Shown here one piece after another: positions 1 through 7,373 of a stretch of DNA of 64,000 bases (positions within the stretch are counted from its first letter, which is position 1; the number at the start of each line of letters is the position of its first letter). Below the pieces are notes generated by a model that was given only the letters and a program-made list of their open reading frames with translations, was not told the DNA's origin and searched no databases. This stretch comes from UBA11740 sp035635855 (GTDB taxonomy: Bacteria > Acidobacteriota > Blastocatellia > Pyrinomonadales > Pyrinomonadaceae). The stretch spans positions 190,801-254,800 of the forward strand of contig DASQAF010000023.1 of the NCBI GenBank assembly GCA_035635855.1, read 5' to 3'. Position numbers and translations under genes: made by a program.

Positions 1-8
1 TTTGGACG

Positions 9-109
9 GGCTAACGTCCGAATTAACCGGGCGGGAAGGATTGTATCAAGCATTCAATCTTGCGGTGAAAAGCAAGCTATTGGCGCTCCGGTTGAATGAG
101 TTGTTGGGC
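9..109 (-). other. attC: attC site of cassette 12 (divergent type)
   Basis: On the - strand it runs from GCCCAAC (109-103) to GTTAGCC (15-9), with internal boxes AACTCATTCAACCGG and CCGGTTAATTCGGACGTTAG that pair imperfectly. The arms differ from the main attC family of this array, so the cassette probably came from another source. The array continues beyond the window on this side. Confidence 0.75.
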
Positions 110-700
110 GCGTTCCGGATACGCGACCTTTTTCCCATTTACCACAACGTGACCCGCTTGCTTAAGCGCCTTAACCACATTGGCGACCTCTTCCGGGGAG
201 AGCAGCTTGTGGAAGTGGGACAGAATTGCGCTCTGCAAAGACGTAACGGTGGCAGGACGAGCCTTGGCCGATGCGATGCGCTTCTCGTAGAAATCTGCGG
301 CCCGCTCCTTTGGAGGCAGCTTATCCGAAGACTTTACCAACGGAATTTCCGAAACTGATGAAGATCTGGCACAAAAGATCTTCTGCTCCTTTAGGTGCTT
401 GATAAGGGGGTCAAAGCCCTTGTCCTTGGAAATGATATGAAAGTAGGCGTCCGGATTGGCCGCAGACAACTTGCCTATGTAATAGGCAACGTGGAAATCC
501 AGGGCATTAGGTCCCTTGCCGCTGATTTGGACATAACTGCCATTGGAACCCAGCGAATGGACGGCATTGACTATTGCGAAGTCGAGCCGCTTCTGATTTG
601 TACCGACAAAGACTACAACGCGAAAATGCTCATGCTTAAGCTTTTCAATGGACTCAGGCTTCACATTCTCCGAGTCAATCAGAACGATGTTGGTGCGCAC
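77..700 (-). CDS. PIN-like domain protein (cassette 12)
   Basis: Predicted 207-residue cytoplasmic protein. The N-terminus IVLIDSENV puts an Asp (D9) and Asn (N12) at the end of a first beta strand. Further acidic positions are D68 in NALDFH and D93/D97 in ISKDKGFDPL. This arrangement matches PIN-like or NYN-like metal-dependent RNase folds, and from memory it resembles the small PIN family with a SKDKGFD motif. The nuclease role is inferred and the substrate is unknown. The start is the GTG at 700, chosen because GGGAGG lies 7 bases upstream. The last 11 codons run into the attC site. It is the most integrase-distal complete cassette gene here and one of two PIN/NYN-like genes in the array. 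Confidence 0.8.
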   Translation of the reverse strand: MRTNIVLIDSENVKPESIEKLKHEHFRVVVFVGTNQKRLDFAIVNAVHSLGSNGSYVQISGKGPNALDFHVAYYIGKLSAANPDAYFHIISKDKGFDPLIKHLKEQKIFCARSSSVSEIPLVKSSDKLPPKERAADFYEKRIASAKARPATVTSLQSAILSHFHKLLSPEEVANVVKALKQAGHVVVNGKKVAYPERAQQLIQPERQ

Positions 701-719
701 TCCGTACCTCCCAGTTAGC

Positions 720-825
720 GGCTAACGATTGAGTTCAGGTGGCCGCGCGAGTGGCGACAACCTGAGAGAATAAAGACTTGATGAAGGTCACGCAATCGCG
801 GCTCACCTGCAACGATTTGTTGGTT
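720..825 (-). other. attC: attC site of cassette 11 (divergent type)
   Basis: Bounded by + strand GGCTAAC (720-726) and GTTGGTT (819-825). Inner arms GATTGAGTTCAGGTG and CACCTGCAACGATTTG give the imperfect hairpin expected of attC, and the centre is unrelated to the main family. Both cores deviate by one base from the RYYYAAC/GTTRRRY consensus. Confidence 0.7.
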
Positions 826-835
826 GCCGGTATGG

Positions 836-1411
836 CTAACCCGACTTCTCTTGATTCATCCATCGCAAGATTGCCTCCGCCACATCTGCAATCGTTAAGG
901 TGGTGGTATCCACAACATATGTCTGCCACCTGGGATCGCCCCTTTGCCAATCCTCCCACCGCTCCCAGTGCATTTCCGTAGCACCATCATCACGAATGGT
1001 ATTTTGGTACCACTGCGGATCGACGGCATGCATTCGCTGCCATGCTGCCCAACAAAGCATCTCCATATTCGCCCCGTTTGAGCCTCTGGCACGCAGGCGA
1101 TCCATCCGAACGACGTCAGAGCAATCCAAGAGACAGACCGCAAGGCGATTGATTTCCGGGGCCGAAGGACAAGCCAGAACTTCACCTAAAATGATGTTTC
1201 CATTGATGCAGGTGTCCAGCCCCTTGGCTTGATTTTGAACGGCGCGTTGTAACCAGTATTCAGTCGTCCGGTGCCGCCACCGCTTATCCGCGTTCGTGGG
1301 CACTCCAACCTCGTCGAAGTCGTACCAGACGACCTGCGGATTACGTTGACGGAGGATGTCAAGACAAGCTGTTTTGCCTGAACCGCTGGCGCCGGTCACT
1401 AGATACAACAT
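836..1411 (-). CDS. P-loop NTPase / kinase-like protein (cassette 11)
   Basis: 191 residues starting MLYLVTGASGSGKT, a Walker A motif at residues 7-14 directly after the first beta strand, as in small P-loop kinases and AAA-type ATPases. A later strand, AVCLLDCSDVVRMDRLRAR, could supply a Walker-B-like region and an Arg-rich lid. Six or more Trp residues lie in the C-terminal half. No substrate domain is recognised, so nucleotide binding is the only supported function and phosphotransfer is a guess. The stop codon lies 11 bases before the attC core, so the cassette is compact. The gene carries no recognisable leader, and expression presumably depends on the upstream cassettes. Confidence 0.78.
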   Translation of the reverse strand: MLYLVTGASGSGKTACLDILRQRNPQVVWYDFDEVGVPTNADKRWRHRTTEYWLQRAVQNQAKGLDTCINGNIILGEVLACPSAPEINRLAVCLLDCSDVVRMDRLRARGSNGANMEMLCWAAWQRMHAVDPQWYQNTIRDDGATEMHWERWEDWQRGDPRWQTYVVDTTTLTIADVAEAILRWMNQEKSG

Positions 1412-1420
1412 ACATTCTTC

Positions 1421-2026
1421 TCATACGAATGCGGGCGAAATAAAGAGGCATCCAACGTCTGAGTCGACGCGGCGCGATTTAATTCTACCTTCGCCGGACC
1501 AGTCAAGTTCCAAAACACGCTCCCGCCGCTCGCGTCCAACGAATTGTTGGGGCGCGTCTGGCTTGAAGAGAGATTTCACCGCGTCAAAAGTTTTCTCGTC
1601 AAGAGTCACGATGAACCAACCGCCATGCGTTATGAAATACATCGGCCACGCAGCATTGAATATGTCTCCGGGCGGATTCGGTTGCGGCTGTCCGCGAAAT
1701 GAGTAAATGTAACGCTTGTTTTCGCGGTGCTCGATCAGCGAAAGCTTTTCTGCTCCGTTGTCGGGAAAAAAGACAACTTCCAAAATTCCTTTGTCCGTTT
1801 TGAAGAAAGCTGCTTTATGAACACCGCGAAAGAAACCGTTAAGCTTGGAGTTATGGACACTGTTTACGGTAATTTTGCGCTCATTGAGAAAGCGAGCAAA
1901 CTCCATCGCGTCAGCATAAGCAGGGTAGGAAGGCCGAAGCAGTGACTCGTCTTGTGATTGGGGAGTTTGTGTCGCCACTGTAAAATACGTTAGAAGCACC
2001 AGGCAACATACAACAGGAATTCTCAT
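1421..2026 (-). CDS. Secreted protein of unknown function with attC-encoded tail (cassette 10)
   Basis: Begins MRIPVVCCLVLLTYFTVATQ, a clear signal peptide, so the product is probably exported. The ATG at 2026 is preferred over an in-frame GTG six codons upstream because AGGTGA lies about 8 bases before it. The central part (AFFKTDKGILEVVFFPDNG, then WPMYFITHGGWFIVTLD) looks like a small beta-rich domain with no family I recognise. The natural domain appears to end near LFKPDAP; the remaining residues (FVGRERRERVLELDW and onward) are translated from the attC repeat before a stop at 1421, past the site itself. Whether this tail matters or is tolerated read-through is unknown. Confidence 0.72.
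   Translation of the reverse strand: MRIPVVCCLVLLTYFTVATQTPQSQDESLLRPSYPAYADAMEFARFLNERKITVNSVHNSKLNGFFRGVHKAAFFKTDKGILEVVFFPDNGAEKLSLIEHRENKRYIYSFRGQPQPNPPGDIFNAAWPMYFITHGGWFIVTLDEKTFDAVKSLFKPDAPQQFVGRERRERVLELDWSGEGRIKSRRVDSDVGCLFISPAFV
1450..1552 (-). other. attC: attC site of cassette 10 (main family)
   Basis: From ATCCAAC (1450-1456) to GTTGGGG (1546-1552) on the + strand. It shares the boxes CACGCTCCCGCCGCTCGCG and TCCAACGAATTGTTGG with the other main-family sites. The cassette 10 reading frame passes right through it. Confidence 0.88.
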
Positions 2027-2063
2027 TTCATTCACCTCACTCACCGCGATTCACGGGACGAGC

Positions 2064-2169
2064 GCCGAACGGTTGAGTTGACGCGGCGGCGCGAATCAAT
2101 TCACCCTGCGCCGCACCAAGCTAGTTGAGAAACACGCTCCCGCCGCTCGCGTCCAACGATTTGTTGTGC
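2064..2169 (-). other. attC: attC site of cassette 9 (main family)
   Basis: Cores GCCGAAC (2064-2070) and GTTGTGC (2163-2169) each depart by one base from consensus. The body (GGTTGAGTTGACGCGGCGGC ... CCGCCGCTCGCGTCCAACG) is near-identical to the other main-family sites. Confidence 0.9.
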
Positions 2170-2186
2170 GCGTCGTTTCATAGTTA

Positions 2187-3503
2187 CTACTCCGTTTTCT
2201 TCACGATGTAGTCTCCCTTACGTTCGCCGTTCGTTACGGTCCATCCGGCGTTTAGTTCCAGCGTCCAACCGTCACCTTGTATAGACGGTGCACTCAAACT
2301 GCTCGGTGCTGAAACGTAGATTCTTGAGAAAGTCGAATTGATTAGCGCCCCTTTGGATACTGTCAAGATCCCCCATACATCAACGATCCTGATATCCGGA
2401 TAAACTGTTCCCAGCGAATCAAGCGGCACCAAATTGCCGGGATTAAATTGCATGTTCATCTTCTGCAAAGGAATTGTCAGCACAGGACCGTCCACCAAAC
2501 TGGCACGATAAGCTGCGATTACCTTTTGCCGATTATTCTCACGCTCAGTCTCGGCCGTCTGAAGCCGGTCTCCATCATAATTCTTCGCGCGTGCTTCAGC
2601 CGCCGATTTGACGTTCAGCGGGAATCTGATAGCCAGAATCTTCCCCAACGTAGTCCCAAGATCATCTTCTTTGGTCAAACCTTTTCGCCATTTCCTACCA
2701 GTCTGATCCAATAGGATGCCGTAAGCTGGACCCGTCGCATACGCAAATGACCGCACGAACGTTTGTTTCTGCGCGGCTTCTTTGAGGGTCCCGTTAACCA
2801 AATACTGATTCAGATTCGGACTTTCACTAAGCTTTACGCCAGTGTACTCCGCCAGCCCTTCGTGCATCTCCATTCCGCGTTCCTTGGAAGCAGCTCGCGG
2901 AAATATTGTTCTCCTGTAAGCGCGAAACAAAAGCGCGTCCATTATCGCCAGCCGACGCTGTTTGCCACGACTGGTTAATGCAGACGCAAGTGCGCGCCAC
3001 TCCAATTGCAACCACACGCGCCCGTCGCGCGAATCGAGATGATTGTTTGCCGTACCTGAACTCGGAAAACCGATTTCATTTTGGATGCGATGCCATAACT
3101 CATGAGCCATCAAATTTGCGCGACGATATTTGTCTTCAGGCAGGGGAAAGATGATCATCGTCCATTTCACGCCAGCCCAGTCGATAGCCGTATTTGCAAT
3201 GTTTACTTTAGCAGGCAACGTCCCGACGAAAACATTCCCGTTCTTGGTCAAGATACCTTCCCTGTCCGCCTGATTGGCAACCACTGCGCGCGTCTTGCGG
3301 TCAACAAAGATCATCGGCCCACAAAGCGAAACGCCCCAGAGCCTGCCATTGTCTCGGCGACATAATGCTTGGGCCTCTTTGAAGTATTGATATGCAAGCC
3401 TCGTATCAATAGATGAACTCTGCGCTAATACGCCACCCTGTAATGGCGGTACGACGGCTAGAAGCGCAAAGCTGGCTAAGATATGCAGACGGTTCATCTT
3501 CAT
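2187..3503 (-). CDS. Secreted putative zinc metallopeptidase, HExxH type (cassette 9)
   Basis: 438 residues. Residues 1-28 (MKMNRLHILASFALLAVV then a short polar stretch ending AQ) form a signal peptide, so the protein is exported. MAHELWH (about 134-138) is an HExxH zinc-binding motif, and MHEGLAEYTG about 80 residues later offers a Glu as third ligand, the spacing seen in gluzincins. Peptidase activity is inferred; no closer family is recognised. The C-terminal 130 residues look beta-rich, ending YIVKKTE. The ATG at 3503 is chosen because GAGGGAG lies just upstream; an upstream in-frame ATG at 3542 touches the cassette boundary. At 1.3 kb it is the largest coding sequence in the array. Confidence 0.82.
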   Translation of the reverse strand: MKMNRLHILASFALLAVVPPLQGGVLAQSSSIDTRLAYQYFKEAQALCRRDNGRLWGVSLCGPMIFVDRKTRAVVANQADREGILTKNGNVFVGTLPAKVNIANTAIDWAGVKWTMIIFPLPEDKYRRANLMAHELWHRIQNEIGFPSSGTANNHLDSRDGRVWLQLEWRALASALTSRGKQRRLAIMDALLFRAYRRTIFPRAASKERGMEMHEGLAEYTGVKLSESPNLNQYLVNGTLKEAAQKQTFVRSFAYATGPAYGILLDQTGRKWRKGLTKEDDLGTTLGKILAIRFPLNVKSAAEARAKNYDGDRLQTAETERENNRQKVIAAYRASLVDGPVLTIPLQKMNMQFNPGNLVPLDSLGTVYPDIRIVDVWGILTVSKGALINSTFSRIYVSAPSSLSAPSIQGDGWTLELNAGWTVTNGERKGDYIVKKTE

Positions 3504-3544
3504 ACTCCCTCTCAGTCGGCTTTGTAACTTCGACAAAGGCAAGC

Positions 3545-3650
3545 GCCCAACGGTTGAGTTGACGCGGCGGTGCGAATCAAGACACCCTCCGCCGCACCAA
3601 GTTAGTTGCGAAACACGCTCCCGCCGCTCGCGTCCAACGATTTGTTGGGT
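3545..3650 (-). other. attC: attC site of cassette 8 (main family)
   Basis: GCCCAAC (3545-3551) to GTTGGGT (3644-3650), both full matches to the core consensus. The GTTGGGT core equals the core at the start of the same cassette (- strand, 5071-5065), as expected for a cassette that was once circular. A 128-base non-coding stretch (3651-3778) separates the site from its gene. Confidence 0.92.
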
Positions 3651-3778
3651 CGCGCTCGAACCTGAAAAGGGGCAGACGCAAGCACAAGCTCAATTCGCAG
3701 GTCTACGTCAACGAGAACGCATATCGATGAGTCAATACGAACCTTCTTCGAGGCGATACATAGTTCCTCATCAAAGCG

Positions 3779-4966
3779 TTAAGGAATTGGCCCTGAACTG
3801 AGGTTAAGCGTCACAATACTTCCGGGCGGCGCCCCGGTGCCCGCCTTGGGCGACTGGCTCCTAACCCAAGCCTGTGAGCCAGGCGTACCTATGAATTTTG
3901 GCTGCAAGCCTGCGGCTCTGATTCGTGCTGCTGCAACCGTGGCACGCAATTCTCGGACATCAGGCACCGTGATGTCGTCAGTAGTGACCTCGATCACGAA
4001 CCCGGCAACAGCGGCGAACACTGTTATTGTTGTCCCGGTGTCCGCATGTGTGAAACTCTGCCCTTCGGTCAATGCTGTAGGTGTTCGCAATTCCAGCGGT
4101 GGCCAAGGCCCATTTGGATGCACCCGCGGCCACGGGTTCGTCTCTGGCGAAAACTCATACACTACTACGCCCTCTGACTTAATACCTTTAGAGCCTGAGA
4201 AGCCTCGATCCCATCGATCGCTCTTCAGTCGTGCTTCGATAATAAGATATCGTTCAGACCCCAACGTCTGAACCTTGACGCACGCTACGCGTCCAGCTGG
4301 TGATGGATGTGGTAATCCGATGGCATGTAATGTGTAGCGGTGTCGGCCGCCGGGATGAGTTGCAACCTCAAAGGGATCGAGCCATCCAGCGACAATCTTG
4401 GTGTAAGAGGAAGGGTGCGTCGCAACACTGTCCGCCATTTCGTCGAATCGGCCAGGATGCAATACCCCATTGTAATAGTCGCCTATGTCAGTAACGTTAT
4501 GCAGAATCTCCATCGCCCAGGCTCCAATTCGTTCGTCGAACAGGAATCGTGACCGTGCTCTAGTACGGTTTGGCGTCCGAGGAGGATCGAATTCAATGCT
4601 TCCTGGTTGAGCCATACCACCTCCAGCTCCAAGTGAGTTCGGGGGATAAACGACAGCTAGGTATTCAAACTCATGCGCGTTGGGATGTGCGTTGATTGCG
4701 AGTATCGTAGGGTTATCATCGCTTCTCAAGTTCGTCAGCGTAATCGGTCTTGAGACTGTGGCATCAATTGACGCCCTACCATATGAAATAGAAGCAATAT
4801 ACGACATCAATGACCTATCCTCATTCGTCTGTGCGTCAGGATCGAAAAAGACGCGCCGCTGGACAAATTCGCGATAATTGGCTGGCGGTGGGTGGTATCC
4901 AGCAGTCCCTTCCACTACAAGCGGAATGAATAGGTATTTTACAGAACCGATCCATGGGCGAGTCAT
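3779..4966 (-). CDS. Degenerate M6-peptidase-like protein with C-terminal PASTA domain (cassette 8)
   Basis: 395 residues. The N-terminal half (KYLFIPLVVEG, FFDPDAQTNED, SYGRASIDATV, then AMEILHNVTDIGDYYNGVL and AGWLDPFEV) follows the order of elements in M6/immune-inhibitor-A-type metallopeptidases. However, the zinc motif HExxH reads MEILH, so the first His is lost and the enzyme is probably inactive. Residues from about 325 (ITVPDVRELRATVAAARIRA ... GSIVTLNLSSG) form one PASTA domain, a module that binds cell wall muropeptides or beta-lactams in other proteins. No signal peptide is visible. The ATG at 4966 is fixed by a strong GAGGAGG 6 bases upstream. The M6 assignment is from motif order only. 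Confidence 0.75.
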   Translation of the reverse strand: MTRPWIGSVKYLFIPLVVEGTAGYHPPPANYREFVQRRVFFDPDAQTNEDRSLMSYIASISYGRASIDATVSRPITLTNLRSDDNPTILAINAHPNAHEFEYLAVVYPPNSLGAGGGMAQPGSIEFDPPRTPNRTRARSRFLFDERIGAWAMEILHNVTDIGDYYNGVLHPGRFDEMADSVATHPSSYTKIVAGWLDPFEVATHPGGRHRYTLHAIGLPHPSPAGRVACVKVQTLGSERYLIIEARLKSDRWDRGFSGSKGIKSEGVVVYEFSPETNPWPRVHPNGPWPPLELRTPTALTEGQSFTHADTGTTITVFAAVAGFVIEVTTDDITVPDVRELRATVAAARIRAAGLQPKFIGTPGSQAWVRSQSPKAGTGAPPGSIVTLNLSSGPIP

Positions 4967-5064
4967 AAGTCCTCCTCTTGCTGTTGACCCAGCTTGCAAC
5001 TATTTTCTCACCTGTTAAAGGCGAATCGTCCTATTAGACTCTTACGAGTTGGACTTGCAAGGCG

Positions 5065-5170
5065 ACCCAACGGTTGAGTTGACGCGGCGGCGCGAATCAA
5101 AGCTCCCTTCGCCGCACCAAGCTAGTTGCGAGAGGCGCCACCGCCGCTCGCGTCCAACGATTTGTTGGGC
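5065..5170 (-). other. attC: attC site of cassette 7 (main family)
   Basis: ACCCAAC (5065-5071) to GTTGGGC (5164-5170), with the main-family body between. The GTTGGGC core matches the core that starts its own cassette (5595-5589 on the - strand). Confidence 0.92.
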
Positions 5171-5175
5171 ACACG

Positions 5176-5580
5176 TCACGGACCAACAATTTCATATCGG
5201 ACGCGAATGTTGCCAACCGAAGATTCGTTGTGAAAGACGCGCGCCTGTTTGTCGTACGTAACCAACAATTCTGTGTCGTTTGTCCACGACACCGCGACGA
5301 ACGGACCAGAGGGTTCGTTGCCCCGGCCGCCGTCAGCGACAAAGACGTTGCCGCCGTCATTGGGTAAATTGCTACTGGATGGCAAAACGGAAACCTGCGT
5401 ATTGAAGCCCACAGTAGCCCCACAGTCACGCTGAAAGACGACAGCTTTCATCTTTCCATTCGGCGAAGCGATCTCGCGTCGAATCTGATTGCTGCAATCG
5501 CCGGCGAGGCTGACGCAAGCGGTACCCGCGCTGGTCAGCGCGATCATTAACGTCAGGACTGAGCTTCGTTTCAAATTCAT
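5176..5580 (-). CDS. Small secreted lipoprotein-like protein (cassette 7)
   Basis: 134 residues beginning MNLKRSSVLTLMIALTSAGT followed by ACVSLAG. This is a signal peptide with Cys22 after TSAGTA, a possible but imperfect lipobox. The mature part contains IASPNGKMKAVVFQRDCGATV and VAVSWTNDTELLVTYDK, a pattern of small beta-sheet secreted proteins common in many genomes (from memory DUF5412-like, not certain). The gene fits tightly in its cassette: the start codon is 9 bases from the upstream core and the stop 5 bases from its attC. There is no Shine-Dalgarno sequence, so translation may depend on leaderless initiation or coupling. Confidence 0.75.
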   Translation of the reverse strand: MNLKRSSVLTLMIALTSAGTACVSLAGDCSNQIRREIASPNGKMKAVVFQRDCGATVGFNTQVSVLPSSSNLPNDGGNVFVADGGRGNEPSGPFVAVSWTNDTELLVTYDKQARVFHNESSVGNIRVRYEIVGP

Positions 5581-5588
5581 GAGAGTGT

Positions 5589-5607
5589 GCCCAACGACTT
5601 GTTAGGC
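5589..5607 (-). other. Collapsed 19-bp attC remnant of cassette 6
   Basis: Only GCCCAAC, a 5-base spacer (GACTT) and GTTAGGC remain on the + strand. In intact sites the second core is preceded by GTCCAACGATTT, so this looks like a deletion joining the outer box GCCCAACG to the inner box GTCCAACG and removing about 85 bp. It lacks the hairpin with extrahelical bases that integrases need. Cassettes 6 and 7 would then behave as one unit. Confidence 0.72.
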
Positions 5608-5633
5608 TTCGTCCATTAACAACCGCTCCTCAA

Positions 5634-6488
5634 TTACCGAATCTCTTGAACCAACATTCTAAACCACTCGTGTTTCATCGCTGGCTCCTTTACCAACAAC
5701 GAAACGAATCGCTCTCTTCGTTCTTTTGTCCGGCCAAGCTCGAACAGCTCGTATGCCAATCGTAGTGCTTTGAGTTGACTTTCGGAATAACTTGGTAAGG
5801 AAAGCTCTGGGTCACCCCAGCGAGAAGGTGTGTAGGATCGGCTTACCTTGTATTGATAATTCCCTAAGTACTCCCACAGTTCACGAGGAATTGATACATT
5901 CTTTACGGATCTGCTCTCAAGCCGTGATAGCCATGAAGCCTGTTGTTGCCACCGCCATGTCTTTGGGCTTGTTTTTGTTTTTTCTGTGATACCGATAAGA
6001 CGTATCCTTCTTTTGACCGCATTCCAATCGTATTCTATCTCCTTGGACCAATTGCGAAAGAATGTAACCAAGCGCCCGAAAGTATCACCCGTTGCCACTA
6101 AATCTATGAATGCTATAGGTCTAATTCTAGTAGCTATCCCTTCCGGCTGTAAGCCAAGATGCTGCAAATACGCGCGCATTGCATTTATTGATTCTGGATG
6201 CTCTTGATGGACATCGGCCTCTTCTCGAAAGCGCATCGAAAAATGTAATAGCTCAAGCCGGCTAAACCATGATGAGTCGAAGAGCAATCCACTCAGATGA
6301 TCAAAGATACTTTCTGGCGACCTACCGACAAAAATGAGATCAAAATCGCCGCCGAAGGCTAGAACCCTGGAGCAGCAAGGCAAAAGATGATCTAAAAAGG
6401 CAGCATACGATTCAGCTCGCTCAGCATCAACTAAACTGCCGAGATGATTACGATGGGTAAGATCCCAACGAAAGGGTATTTGGAACAT
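5634..6488 (-). CDS. Phosphoribosyltransferase-like protein (cassette 6)
   Basis: 284 residues from MFQIPFRWDLTHRNHLG. The stretch PIAFIDLVATGDTFGRLVTF resembles the PRPP-binding loop of type I phosphoribosyltransferases (hydrophobic strand, acidic residue, then TGxT). Upstream, LAFGGDFDLIFVGRSPESIF could be the first Rossmann-like strand with its loop. Substrate and pathway are unknown, and one of the usual two acidic residues in the loop is replaced by Leu. An in-frame ATG 18 codons upstream would start inside the neighbouring attC, so the ATG at 6488 is preferred although no Shine-Dalgarno sequence is seen. The gene is richer in A and T than the neighbouring chromosome. Confidence 0.65.
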   Translation of the reverse strand: MFQIPFRWDLTHRNHLGSLVDAERAESYAAFLDHLLPCCSRVLAFGGDFDLIFVGRSPESIFDHLSGLLFDSSWFSRLELLHFSMRFREEADVHQEHPESINAMRAYLQHLGLQPEGIATRIRPIAFIDLVATGDTFGRLVTFFRNWSKEIEYDWNAVKRRIRLIGITEKTKTSPKTWRWQQQASWLSRLESRSVKNVSIPRELWEYLGNYQYKVSRSYTPSRWGDPELSLPSYSESQLKALRLAYELFELGRTKERRERFVSLLVKEPAMKHEWFRMLVQEIR

Positions 6489-6505
6489 GCACAGTTCAAG
6501 TGAGA

Positions 6506-6611
6506 AGCCAACGTCTGAGTTGACGCGGCGGCGCGAATTCATTCAAGCATCGCCGCACCAAGCAAGTTGAGAAACACGCTCCCGCCGCTCGCGTCCAACG
6601 ATTTGTTGGGC
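6506..6611 (-). other. attC: attC site of cassette 5 (main family)
   Basis: AGCCAAC (6506-6512) to GTTGGGC (6605-6611). The body is main-family. The end of the cassette 5 gene is encoded inside it. Confidence 0.9.
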
Positions 6612-7021
6612 GGCAACGCTGACACCACGTTCCACCATTTGATGCGTATGCCCATAGAGTCGAGGATCTGTTTGGTCTGCGCTTTGTTCTGCCTGATGAC
6701 GCCATCGGCGTTCGGCGGACGAAGGCCACCTTCGCTGACAGCAACAATTTTTCCGTACGGCCAATAGCGACCGGGCAGTTCCGACAAATAGTCGTGCAAT
6801 TTGTCCACTGGCACGCGTGCGCGATCGTCCGGCAATACGATTTCGATGGCGTCGGCATCGACCAAGAGAAATGGGTTTTGCCAATCCTTGGCGTCACGTA
6901 TGGAATCGTAGTCTATGGAAGCAGAAGAACGCGGGCGGCACGACGACGCTAGTACGCATGCGAGCGCCAGGACGATGCTGGCCCTGTAATAACTAGATTT
7001 GTGTTTCCTGAGAGCGACCAT
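6539..7021 (-). CDS. Lipoprotein of unknown function with attC-encoded C-terminus (cassette 5)
   Basis: 160 residues. SIVLALACVLASSC is a signal peptide ending in a good lipobox (LASSC), so the product is probably a membrane-anchored lipoprotein. The body (NPFLLVDADAIEIVLPDD ... WPYGKIVAVSEGGLRPPNAD ... NKAQTKQILDSMGIRIKWW) suggests a small alpha/beta domain with no recognised family. After WNVVSALPP the frame enters the attC site and adds NKSLDASGGSVFLNLLGAA plus three residues before stopping. The start ATG at 7021 lies 17 bases inside the cassette boundary. Confidence 0.74.
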   Translation of the reverse strand: MVALRKHKSSYYRASIVLALACVLASSCRPRSSASIDYDSIRDAKDWQNPFLLVDADAIEIVLPDDRARVPVDKLHDYLSELPGRYWPYGKIVAVSEGGLRPPNADGVIRQNKAQTKQILDSMGIRIKWWNVVSALPPNKSLDASGGSVFLNLLGAAMLE

Positions 7022-7037
7022 TGAGAAAACAGTTGCC

Positions 7038-7143
7038 GCCCAACGGTGGAGTTGACGCGGCGGCGCGCATCAAAGCACCCTTCGCCGCACCAAGCAAGTT
7101 GAGAAACACGCTACCGCCGCTCGCGTCCAACGATTTGTTCGGC
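7038..7143 (-). other. attC: attC site of cassette 4 (main family)
   Basis: GCCCAAC (7038-7044) to GTTCGGC (7137-7143), main-family body. It serves a cassette only about 190 bp long. Confidence 0.9.
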
Positions 7144-7233
7144 ATCGTTCAAGATATTGCGAATCTGCGGCTTGGTAAAAGATTCGACGGGATTAGTGCT
7201 GCCGCCATGGTCATAAACAAAGAGCGATCTAAC
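7111..7233 (-). pseudogene. Gene fragment in a 190-bp ORF-poor cassette (cassette 4)
   Basis: Between the core at 7233 and the attC starting at 7143 there are only 83 bases. One - strand frame reads SLFVYDHGGSTNPVESFTK, continues PQIRNILNDAEQ and then runs into the attC until a TAG at 7111-7113. The composition looks protein-like, as if the 3' end of a longer gene had been captured, but no start codon lies inside the cassette; a GTG at 7263 in the next attC is the only candidate. Family unknown. It may be a non-coding or regulatory cassette instead. Confidence 0.35.
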
Positions 7234-7335
7234 GCTGGCCTTCAGACTGCGGGGCGCGATCACCATTTAGGCTGAAGGAACAAGGCTACTTAAGAAGCAT
7301 GCAATCGCGCCGTCAGCTGCAAAGCTTTGTTGGGC
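7227..7335 (-). other. attC: attC site of cassette 3 (divergent type)
   Basis: ATCTAAC (7227-7233) to GTTGGGC (7329-7335). Arms GCTGGCCTTCAGACTGCGG and CCGTCAGCTGCAAAGC pair imperfectly. It is unrelated in sequence to the main family, which fits a cassette acquired from another integron. Confidence 0.82.
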
Positions 7336-7373
7336 TTAACTGGCGCTACGTTAGACGGAAAGGAATTATGTCA

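Noticed and set aside
3837..4271. A + strand frame of 144 codons
   Set aside because: Antisense to the M6-like/PASTA gene, no ribosome-binding site and unlike composition.
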